DNA of 50,804 bases from CAYMBP01 sp964388745 (lineage in GTDB: Bacteria > Babelota > Babeliae > Babelales > RVW-14), in NCBI GenBank assembly GCA_964388745.1, contig CAYMBP010000009.1, positions 1 to 50,804 on the forward strand, written 5' to 3'. The first letter of the stretch is position 1. Each line of letters begins with the position of its first letter. A model generated the notes under the pieces. That model was given only the letters and a program-made list of their open reading frames with translations, did not search any database and was not told where the DNA came from. Positions 44,849-50,804 of the stretch are shown here, one piece after another. The position numbers were made by a program, and so were the translations under genes.

Positions 44849-44907
44849 ATCATGGTAAATTGATTATCCAATGATCAACTATGGTCTTTTTAAGTGAGCA
44901 ACGTAGC

Positions 44908-44931
44908 AATCCCTAAAGGTCTTTAGGGATT
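44908..44931 (-). terminator. Hairpin over the thyX stop codon
   Basis: AATCCCTAAAG (44908-44918) and CTTTAGGGATT (44921-44931) form a perfect inverted repeat that includes the thyX stop codon. No T-run follows on the minus strand, so it may protect the 3' end or terminate weakly. Confidence 0.5.
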
Positions 44932-45696
44932 ATCGCAAAGCGCTTTCCAGCTCACTGGGAAATGAGGTTCAATAAGCTCAGAAACTAGCCGTCCGTAATC
45001 TTGAATCTCTTTTTGTGCTGTTGCTTCAACGCGAAGTCCAACAAGTCGTGCATAGGCAGACAAACTTGCTGTTTCAATAAATTCTGTATGCATTGATTGA
45101 GGCAAGACCATGCGGGCCTGTTCTGGGCAAACATTTTTTTCGAGCAGCTCTTCGTAAAAATCAATTGCCTGCTGAGAAAACGTTCTCATTTGCTCGACAA
45201 CTGTATTATTATTTTCAATTAGGTTATCACTTGATCCCTGTTTAATATTTTTATCTCGAGCACGCAGTTCACTTGGGACGAAACATTCCGGTCTGGTTGC
45301 TATGTAGCGGCGAGAAACTTCATTGCGAGCAAAGCCAATGGTGTGGCGATACCACTCACGAGCAATGAAAATTGGCATCTTAATTCTAAAGCGAACTTGT
45401 GGATGAAAAAAGGGGGTGATGTGTTTGTGTTTTGCTAAGAAGTTGATAATGCGCACATCCCGCTTAGGAAGTTGAGTAACCGATTTGGTGCTGCCATCTT
45501 CTTCGGTAATTGTGGCTGTTTCAAAGGCAGATTCTTTATTAAAAGAGACCCGCGCAGCGTTGGCAACCGTTAAGTCATTGCCAAATACTTCCATGAGTTC
45601 AACAAAGCCGATACCATCAGTGAAATAACGTTTTGTATAATTATTCTCAGCTTGGTTGGTTTCTGTTGTTGATGACGTCGTATCTATTTCTTTCAT
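44923..45696 (-). CDS. thyX: FAD-dependent thymidylate synthase
   Basis: A 257-aa flavin-dependent enzyme methylating dUMP to dTMP with methylene-tetrahydrofolate and NADPH. Recognisable blocks: LAKHKHITPFFHPQVRFRIK near residue 90, the signature region REWYRHTIGFARNEVSRRY near 112-131, PQSMHTEFIETASL, and RLVGLRVEATAQKEIQ near the end. The usual signature RHRxxSxNExSxRY is altered: the third Arg is Thr and the spacing to NE is one residue longer. The NEVSRRY half is intact, so it is probably active but of a divergent subgroup. It pairs functionally with dcd nearby. No thyA is present in the window. Confidence 0.92.
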   Translation of the reverse strand: MKEIDTTSSTTETNQAENNYTKRYFTDGIGFVELMEVFGNDLTVANAARVSFNKESAFETATITEEDGSTKSVTQLPKRDVRIINFLAKHKHITPFFHPQVRFRIKMPIFIAREWYRHTIGFARNEVSRRYIATRPECFVPSELRARDKNIKQGSSDNLIENNNTVVEQMRTFSQQAIDFYEELLEKNVCPEQARMVLPQSMHTEFIETASLSAYARLVGLRVEATAQKEIQDYGRLVSELIEPHFPVSWKALCDNP

Positions 45697-45879
45697 GGGG
45701 ATCCTTATGATTAGGGCTAGTGATATTTGTTTAACAAGCGTCTTTCTACTTTACCAAAAAAAAGCTTTTTTACTAAGCACTTCTTTATAGTGAGCGTATC
45801 TCAAATGTATGGGTCATCTGTCTGAGTTAGAGCTTCGTCGTGACTGTTATCTTCAATGAACTTTATGAGCATGAGCATC

Positions 45880-45922
45880 TATACCATATCAATGCCTAGC
45901 TTGACGGCATTGATATGGTATA
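45880..45922. promoter_or_regulatory. 17-bp perfect inverted repeat upstream of 45968
   Basis: TATACCATATCAATGCC (45880-45896), nine-base loop, exact complement (45906-45922), 46 bp before the next gene. TATACT at 45919-45924 overlaps the right arm and may be its -10, so the repeat could be an operator. There is no T-run. It lies in the 271-bp spacer between the divergent thyX and 45968 genes, which is otherwise featureless. Confidence 0.6.
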
Positions 45923-45967
45923 CTCGTATGAAAATAAGTTGATGAGGATTAAAAAAGGGTAAAGGCC

Positions 45968-46489
45968 ATGAATAAAAAAATAATTTTTTTCTCTGTTCTT
46001 GCAAGCTCTTTTGGCTCTTTTCATGCGCATGATGATTGTATTGCAAATGAAGTTGAAACGAACACAAGGGCTCCGAGTATCAAACCATCATTCTCGAGCG
46101 AAGCGATAGAATCTAGCGCGCAACCTTATCATTCACCGTATAGCAATGATGCCCTAACAGAAGAAGAAAAAACTTCTTCACGTCTTGAAGTTGCAGAGCA
46201 GGCTCAGAGTATTATTTTTCAACGAAAGCGAGAGTTGGTAGCTGAGCTTAGAGAGGTCATTGATGCTGCAGAATCAATGAGTTTTAATGATGAGCAGGTT
46301 AAGAAGTGGGCCTTTGAGCTTGAGGCTGCGCTCAACATTTTGGAGCTCTACCCTATGGGGCTTGATTACACGATTGTGTATGATGCAAAGGTGATTTATG
46401 AAAAGTGTCTGAAGTATTGGGTGCATTATAGTGATGAGACCAAGAATACGCTCATGAGTATCTATGGTCTCATCAAAAAATATTTTTAG
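45968..46489 (+). CDS. Small secreted helical protein, unknown function
   Basis: A 173-aa protein, unrecognised. Signal peptide (IIFFSVLASSFGSFHA, cleavage before HDDC near residue 19). Residues 20-75 are Ser/Glu/Pro-rich and probably disordered; residues 75-173 look helical (LEVAEQAQSIIFQRKRELV, WAFELEAALNILELYP). Nucleotides 46086-46116 are a nearly exact copy of the dispersed intergenic repeat, read in frame as SFSSEAIES. Part of the disordered region therefore seems to come from a repeat insertion. It is convergent with the giant coiled-coil gene, whose stop is only 18 bp away. Confidence 0.78.
   Translation: MNKKIIFFSVLASSFGSFHAHDDCIANEVETNTRAPSIKPSFSSEAIESSAQPYHSPYSNDALTEEEKTSSRLEVAEQAQSIIFQRKRELVAELREVIDAAESMSFNDEQVKKWAFELEAALNILELYPMGLDYTIVYDAKVIYEKCLKYWVHYSDETKNTLMSIYGLIKKYF
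46086..46116 (+). repeat. Dispersed repeat copy inside a coding sequence
   Basis: ATCATTCTCGAGCGAAGCGA followed by TAGAATCTAG, matching the complement of the 44823-44848 copy at about 24 of 26 positions. It is in frame and has no stop in the frame used. Confidence 0.75.
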
Positions 46490-46507
46490 GCTATGAGTTG
46501 TATTAAT

Positions 46508-49500
46508 CTAGCTCTCAAAGTCTTTAGATGTATCATCAAGCTCTTCTATTTTTTTTGTTAAAATAGTATAAGCATCGCTGTCTTTAAGTTCAGGAGCAGC
46601 TTCCAATATTTTACCTTCAAGTACATATCGGGTTGTGTCACCAATAATATCTAAAATTGATAACAATTCTTCTGTTCCTGTGCTGCTGCGGTACTTTGAC
46701 AAGAAGGCTGTGACGATGGCTCGTTGAGTGAGAATAAGATCTGTTAATTGATACTTAAGGTGATAGGTTAAATAGATGTCAAAAAATCGAGACTTCTTGG
46801 TAATAAAAATATTTTTCAGAACGGTTGCAACACTATTGGCATCGGTTACATTATTTATGTGATTTTTAAGATTTTCTATCTTGTGATTAATGATTTCATC
46901 AATCATTTTGATAATTTCTTGATAAAATTTCTCAATATCGGACGTTTCAGGGGAGGAAACAAGTGGTGGTTGTCTAAGAGTTGTTCTGATATGATCTTTG
47001 ATGGATGTAGTTGCTTGATAGAATGCTTCTAGCTGTAGCGTGTGAGGGGTAAGATTTAAGAGTATAGGGAGCAATTCTTGTGGTTCGCTAATTTCATTAA
47101 TGGATGGGAGGGCTTTACTATTCTGTGCGTGTTCCATGAAAACATTGAAAAGAGGTTTAATAGCCTTTTGGAGTAAGACTTGATTGCTTGCAGTTCTGAT
47201 TTTATTACCAATAGAAGATATGAACGTTATCATGAGATTTTTGTATTTTTTAGAATCCATATTGAATTTATTTCGGACTATATCAAGAGCTTCTTCAGCC
47301 TTTTTAATTTCTTCTTCAGATGGGAGTTGTTCTAGTTGAGTGTCAATGTTCTTGATAAGTTTTTTTGCTTGACTTTTGTAGGCATCTTGGCTTAATTTTG
47401 GATTTTTTATCTCTTTGAGTTCTTGCTCTAGTTCTTGAAGCTCTTCTTCTTCTTCTTTTATTTCCTGTTTGAGCTTTTCTTTTTCTTCTTCTATTGATTT
47501 TTGCATGAAAGTAGTTGCATTTTCTCCTAAAAGGTTTAAGAGTTCTTCTTCCAATGATTTTAGTTTGGTTTGTTCTGCATTAAGCGCGTTTTGTATATTA
47601 AAAATTTCAGCTTTTTTTTCACCAAGCCTTACTAGCTTTGCACTAGGAGACTCTTTGTTTAGAGACATTTGTTTAATTTCTGTCTCAACTGTTTCCTGTT
47701 CTGATTGAAAACGCCTTAGTCTTTCTTCTTTATCTTTTATAAGCTCTTTAAGCTTGTCAATATTTTCCTTTAGCTTTTCCTTTTTGTCTTTGATTGCAAC
47801 TTCTATCTTTTTTTGCCTTAATTCTTTAATTTTGTGTTTAAGCTTTGCAACTTCTTTCTTTCGATTATCGATTTCTTCTTCAAACTCCTTGATTTCTTTA
47901 TCAGAATATGGGTTGGTAGTTGTTTCTCCTGATAATTGAGCAAGCTCTTGTTCAATAGACTTTTTCCTTGCAAGAAGATCGGCTCTTGTCTCTCGTTTAT
48001 CTTTTTCTTCCGTATCTACTTCTTTTTCCGTCTCCCAAGGATGTTTTATTTTTTCAGCTTCTTTAACTGTTTCTTGTCCTTGAGCAACAATAAACTTGTT
48101 CTCTTCTTCTTTTTCGTATAACTCAATGAATGTTTTGACTAAAGCAGAAAGTTCGTTCTGAACTGCTTGCGTATCATCCCGAGCTGTAATCTCTTCATCT
48201 TGAAGATAATTATTTTTTTTCATTCTTTTGATCATTGCATTAAAGAGATTTTTTGGTTCTTCATCTGGTTTTACAAGGTCAGTTACAAGTAGGGTCGTTG
48301 ATTCAACTGCAGATTCATCATCGTCGTCGTCATCGTCCTCTTCGTCGTCGTCATCGTCCTCTTCAGGAAACATTGTTTTTTGAGTGATCTTTCCTTCTTC
48401 TTTGGCTTGTTTGTCTGCTTTTACTTTTTCTTTTGCTTTTGTAAAAGCTTTTTTTATTTCTTGGAGATTTTTATTGTTTAATACAGCTTTTCTTACTGCT
48501 TTGACAATAGGATCTGTGCTCCTTATATTTTCCCATTGTTTATTGTTTAATATAGGTACAAGTGTTAAAAAATATTGGGTTTCTGTAATTTGTGGAGGCA
48601 AAGTTCTTATATTAATAGTATCATACTGTGTATTTAGATAATTCTTAAAGTAATTTTCAAAGATATCTTTTTTATATGAATTTAAACGATTGTTCGTCTT
48701 CAGATAATTTTCTAATAACTTTTGTAGGTGTCGTTGCAATTGATTGAATTGATCTGCATCTATATTTTCTTTATTTGGATTATCATTTGTCCATTTATTG
48801 ATGTTATCAATAATATTTTCTAACGAGTCTTCTTGCTTTGAAAGTAGATTTTGTATGAATGTAGAGGTATTAGTTATTTTTTCTTTTATTCGGCTAATAA
48901 GCTCTTCTTTTTCAGAAATTCTTTCCAATATATCCCATGCACTTTTACTATCTTCATCATGAAATAAAAAATAGTTAAAGTGACTAAGTTCAGTATTGGC
49001 TAGTGATATAAAGTTATTAATTTTTTCAAAATCTGCATAGTGTTTATTGAGAAGCATAATTGTTGTAAAATCATTAAAATATTCTGTTAATTCATTATAG
49101 TCTTCTGCTTTACTAAACTTTTCCTTTACATGGGGATAGGCTTTATTAGCAATTTTTATCATCATTCGTGTGTTTGCAAGATCAGATAAATCTGATGCGT
49201 TTTTTTGTGAGTGTAGTTTTATTTGATTGTATACTTCTTCTGTGCTCAGATTATTAATAATTCCATTAATGCTATCAGAGATAATTTGAATAAATTTTTC
49301 CGTGAAAGCGTTGGGTTTCATATTATTGTATTCTTTTATAAGATTTCTAAGTGCCTCTCCCTTGTTTTCTTTACTTTGATCTGCATGTTGTTTTTTAAGG
49401 GATAAAAGGGTTGAAACCATTTTGCGGGATTCTGATACTTGAGTTTTTAGGTTTGTTGTAAACTCTTCTTCTTTTGGAGTATCGTCTAGTTTTTTTTCTA

Positions 49501-50299
49501 ATTCTTTTAAGAACGGTTCATAGGTATCTTCTGTTAGATTTTTATTTAAAGACAGACTCTCTTTAATAAGTTGTCGTATTTCAGCTTGGTTTAACTTTTG
49601 AATAGTAATATGGGGGTCTGCTTTGTTTGATTCATAGAGATTAAGAAGGTTAATAAGGTTAAAACATGAAATTGCAAGGTCTTCTGATGTTTGGGCATTT
49701 TCAATCATATTTTTACTTGTAGAGAGGGCTTGAGTAGCAAGAGCGCCGGTAACAACTATAGATAATTCATCATTGATTTGAGGCTTTTTTGTGAGAATTT
49801 TATTAAGTTCTTTTATCGCATCAATTTCTGGAATTGCTCTTAATACAATTTCTTTTTGCTCTTGTGTTGAAATGGATTCCTCTGCACCCTCTGCAGTTTT
49901 TACCTTCATATTCTTTGCTTTATCAATAACGGTTGTGTTTGCATTTGCATCTAGGTTCTGGAATTCTTTTTTAAGTTCTTCTTTTTGATCTGCTTTTAAA
50001 GGTGTATTTAACCTGATTATTTGTTTTTCAGCTTCAAGCGCCTGTAATTGAATATTGAGGGTTCTCAGCTCGGCTTCAAGCTTATCTTTGTTAGCCCCGT
50101 CGGGAAGCATATTTATTGATAATGAAATGAGGTCTTTTTTCAGATATTTGAGGCTTTCCTTGAGTTTACTAAGAGATTTTTCTAATTGTACTAATTGTGT
50201 CTTGATATCAGGTGCTTGCATAGCTCCCAATGTTTCTCTTTGCCCTAACACAATTCCTAGCAGCAACGTCATCATTAATAAAAAAGTCTTGCGTACCAC
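46508..50299 (-). CDS. Giant exported coiled-coil protein
   Basis: A 1263-aa protein, unrecognised. Signal peptide TFLLMMTLLLGIVLGQRETL near the N-terminus, with a likely cleavage site about residue 26. Residues 28-120 and especially 770-1010 show long Lys/Glu/Leu heptad patterns typical of coiled coils (LKHKIKELRQKKIEVAIKDK is one stretch). The remainder is helical. An uninterrupted Asp/Glu run lies near residues 653-668 (EEDDDDDEEDDDDDDD). There is no nucleotide-binding motif, so it is not an SMC- or Rad50-type ATPase. Probably a structural or tethering protein of the periplasm, cell surface or host interface. Its C-terminal half contains no repeats recognisable at sequence level. Confidence 0.82.
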   Translation of the reverse strand: MVRKTFLLMMTLLLGIVLGQRETLGAMQAPDIKTQLVQLEKSLSKLKESLKYLKKDLISLSINMLPDGANKDKLEAELRTLNIQLQALEAEKQIIRLNTPLKADQKEELKKEFQNLDANANTTVIDKAKNMKVKTAEGAEESISTQEQKEIVLRAIPEIDAIKELNKILTKKPQINDELSIVVTGALATQALSTSKNMIENAQTSEDLAISCFNLINLLNLYESNKADPHITIQKLNQAEIRQLIKESLSLNKNLTEDTYEPFLKELEKKLDDTPKEEEFTTNLKTQVSESRKMVSTLLSLKKQHADQSKENKGEALRNLIKEYNNMKPNAFTEKFIQIISDSINGIINNLSTEEVYNQIKLHSQKNASDLSDLANTRMMIKIANKAYPHVKEKFSKAEDYNELTEYFNDFTTIMLLNKHYADFEKINNFISLANTELSHFNYFLFHDEDSKSAWDILERISEKEELISRIKEKITNTSTFIQNLLSKQEDSLENIIDNINKWTNDNPNKENIDADQFNQLQRHLQKLLENYLKTNNRLNSYKKDIFENYFKNYLNTQYDTINIRTLPPQITETQYFLTLVPILNNKQWENIRSTDPIVKAVRKAVLNNKNLQEIKKAFTKAKEKVKADKQAKEEGKITQKTMFPEEDDDDDEEDDDDDDDESAVESTTLLVTDLVKPDEEPKNLFNAMIKRMKKNNYLQDEEITARDDTQAVQNELSALVKTFIELYEKEEENKFIVAQGQETVKEAEKIKHPWETEKEVDTEEKDKRETRADLLARKKSIEQELAQLSGETTTNPYSDKEIKEFEEEIDNRKKEVAKLKHKIKELRQKKIEVAIKDKKEKLKENIDKLKELIKDKEERLRRFQSEQETVETEIKQMSLNKESPSAKLVRLGEKKAEIFNIQNALNAEQTKLKSLEEELLNLLGENATTFMQKSIEEEKEKLKQEIKEEEEELQELEQELKEIKNPKLSQDAYKSQAKKLIKNIDTQLEQLPSEEEIKKAEEALDIVRNKFNMDSKKYKNLMITFISSIGNKIRTASNQVLLQKAIKPLFNVFMEHAQNSKALPSINEISEPQELLPILLNLTPHTLQLEAFYQATTSIKDHIRTTLRQPPLVSSPETSDIEKFYQEIIKMIDEIINHKIENLKNHINNVTDANSVATVLKNIFITKKSRFFDIYLTYHLKYQLTDLILTQRAIVTAFLSKYRSSTGTEELLSILDIIGDTTRYVLEGKILEAAPELKDSDAYTILTKKIEELDDTSKDFES

Positions 50300-50431
50300 T
50301 TCTTTCCCCTTCTTATAGCACTAATTATTTCCCAAAAAAGATACATTGTTATTGTATTTGATTCATACAGCAAGGTGCAATAATTTTAGATAAAGGGAGG
50401 CGCTAGATCTTTTTTAAAGGGATTTTCTTAT

Positions 50432-50596
50432 TTAAGAGGTTTTGAGCTCAGGCTCTTTTATTTGTTTTAGTTCTTCATAATTGTTGTTTTGTAATCTCTT
50501 CTGGAGATCATGCATTTGTTGTTGGGTTTCGCTCGGTTCGTTGACTGTGGGCTCTATAGCAAAGAACATTCTAGCTTGCACAAATACTAGGGTCAT
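50432..50596 (-). CDS. Possible small protein or gene remnant
   Basis: A 54-codon frame with protein-like composition: a short hydrophobic start (TLVFVQARMFFAIEP) and a hydrophilic helical remainder (QQQMHDLQKRLQNNNYEEL). ATG at 50569 is an alternative start giving 45 aa. No good ribosome site is seen. The frame stays open upstream to 50650 through a copy of the dispersed repeat, and reads it in the same phase (SEAIES) as the copy inside the 45968 gene. It may be a real small gene or the 3' remnant of a longer one. Confidence 0.35.
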   Translation of the reverse strand: MTLVFVQARMFFAIEPTVNEPSETQQQMHDLQKRLQNNNYEELKQIKEPELKTS

Positions 50597-50628
50597 CCTG
50601 GACTCTATCGCTTCGCTCCAGAGTGATG
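50592..50628. repeat. Dispersed repeat copy with inverted flanks
   Basis: GTCATCCTGGA and TCCAGAGTGATGA form imperfect inverted arms around CTCTATCGCTTCGC, giving a hairpin-forming palindromic unit. Confidence 0.7.
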
Positions 50629-50691
50629 ATCGTAGAAAAATGATAATCTTCTAAACCGGGTCATTCTAACGTGGAGCACTTAAACCTAGGG

Positions 50692-50730
50692 GTCATTCTG
50701 GAGTGAAGCCTTGGCGTAACGATAGAATCT
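50692..50730. repeat. Dispersed repeat copy, opposite orientation
   Basis: GTCATTCTGGAGTGAAGCC, then TTGGCGTAACGATAGAATCT: the element with a few extra bases in the middle, oriented opposite to the copy about 90 bp upstream. Confidence 0.6.
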
Positions 50731-50804
50731 CTCTTAATTTAATTACCCTCCTTTAATATCATTATATAAATCCTTCCAGAGTTGTAAGTCTAAAATATGC
50801 TAAA

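Larger units (their letters stand above)
50300..50804. other. Terminal intergenic region with repeats and one small ORF
   Basis: Apart from the small minus-strand frame at 50432-50596, this region holds two copies of the dispersed repeat and a related fragment near 50660-50675 (GGGTCATTCTAACGTGGAGC). No tRNA or longer gene is visible up to the end of the window. Confidence 0.5.

Noticed and set aside
1..50804. tRNA, rRNA, transposase, integrase, phage or toxin-antitoxin genes.
   Set aside because: All spacers were read by eye for T-loop patterns and all longer frames for family motifs; none was found. A tRNA or covariance-model scan would be decisive for small RNAs.

Overview
The window is AT-rich, densely packed DNA from a Gram-negative-type bacterium. 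A GT9 heptosyltransferase, a TolC-family outer-membrane channel, an M16 protease and many Sec signal peptides imply an outer membrane and heavy export. Large secreted proteins carry domains that are mainly eukaryotic: MIR-type beta-trefoils, a farnesoic-acid-O-methyltransferase-like (PF12248-type) domain and tectonin-type beta-propellers. This suggests a host-associated lineage, most plausibly Candidatus Dependentiae (TM6). That placement is inference, because the window holds no rRNA, tRNA or other strong phylogenetic marker.

Layout. 0.4-9.7 kb: secreted proteins of unknown function (one acidic, one with an Arg-rich N-terminus), a YbaK/ProX-type trans-editing deacylase, a MutS-family ATPase with an apparent signal peptide, and two more secreted unknowns. 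9.8-30.4 kb: the main feature, seven consecutive genes on the + strand encoding exported multidomain paralogs of 398-1261 aa. The recurring plan is signal peptide, MIR/trefoil module(s), optional PF12248-like domain, tectonin-like propeller, acidic linker and Arg-rich tail. They appear to form four transcription units (P1; P2-P3; P4; P5-P6-P7). Each unit has a putative upstream promoter and ends in a strong intrinsic terminator. P1 contains a run of ten G, remarkable in this AT-rich sequence.

30.5-39.6 kb: a minus-strand unit of two exported peroxiredoxins and asparaginyl-tRNA synthetase, a secreted Thr/Ser-repeat protein, a polytopic membrane protein, a MerR/TipAS regulator with a textbook 19-bp-spacer promoter, and an M16 protease. 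40-44 kb: a plus-strand envelope set (heptosyltransferase, TolC-like channel, two single-HKD phospholipase-D-fold proteins). 44-50.8 kb: dCTP deaminase and ThyX, both in the dTTP route, then a small secreted protein, a 1263-aa exported coiled-coil protein, and a terminal region with dispersed palindromic repeats.

Related copies of a short repeat with the core AGCGAAGCGATAGA lie in several spacers, and one lies in frame inside a coding sequence (46.1 kb). No CRISPR array, transposase, integrase, tRNA or rRNA was seen. The best candidate for an undescribed system is the seven-gene MIR/PF12248/tectonin/Arg-tail family. A role at the host interface is likely from its architecture but unproven.
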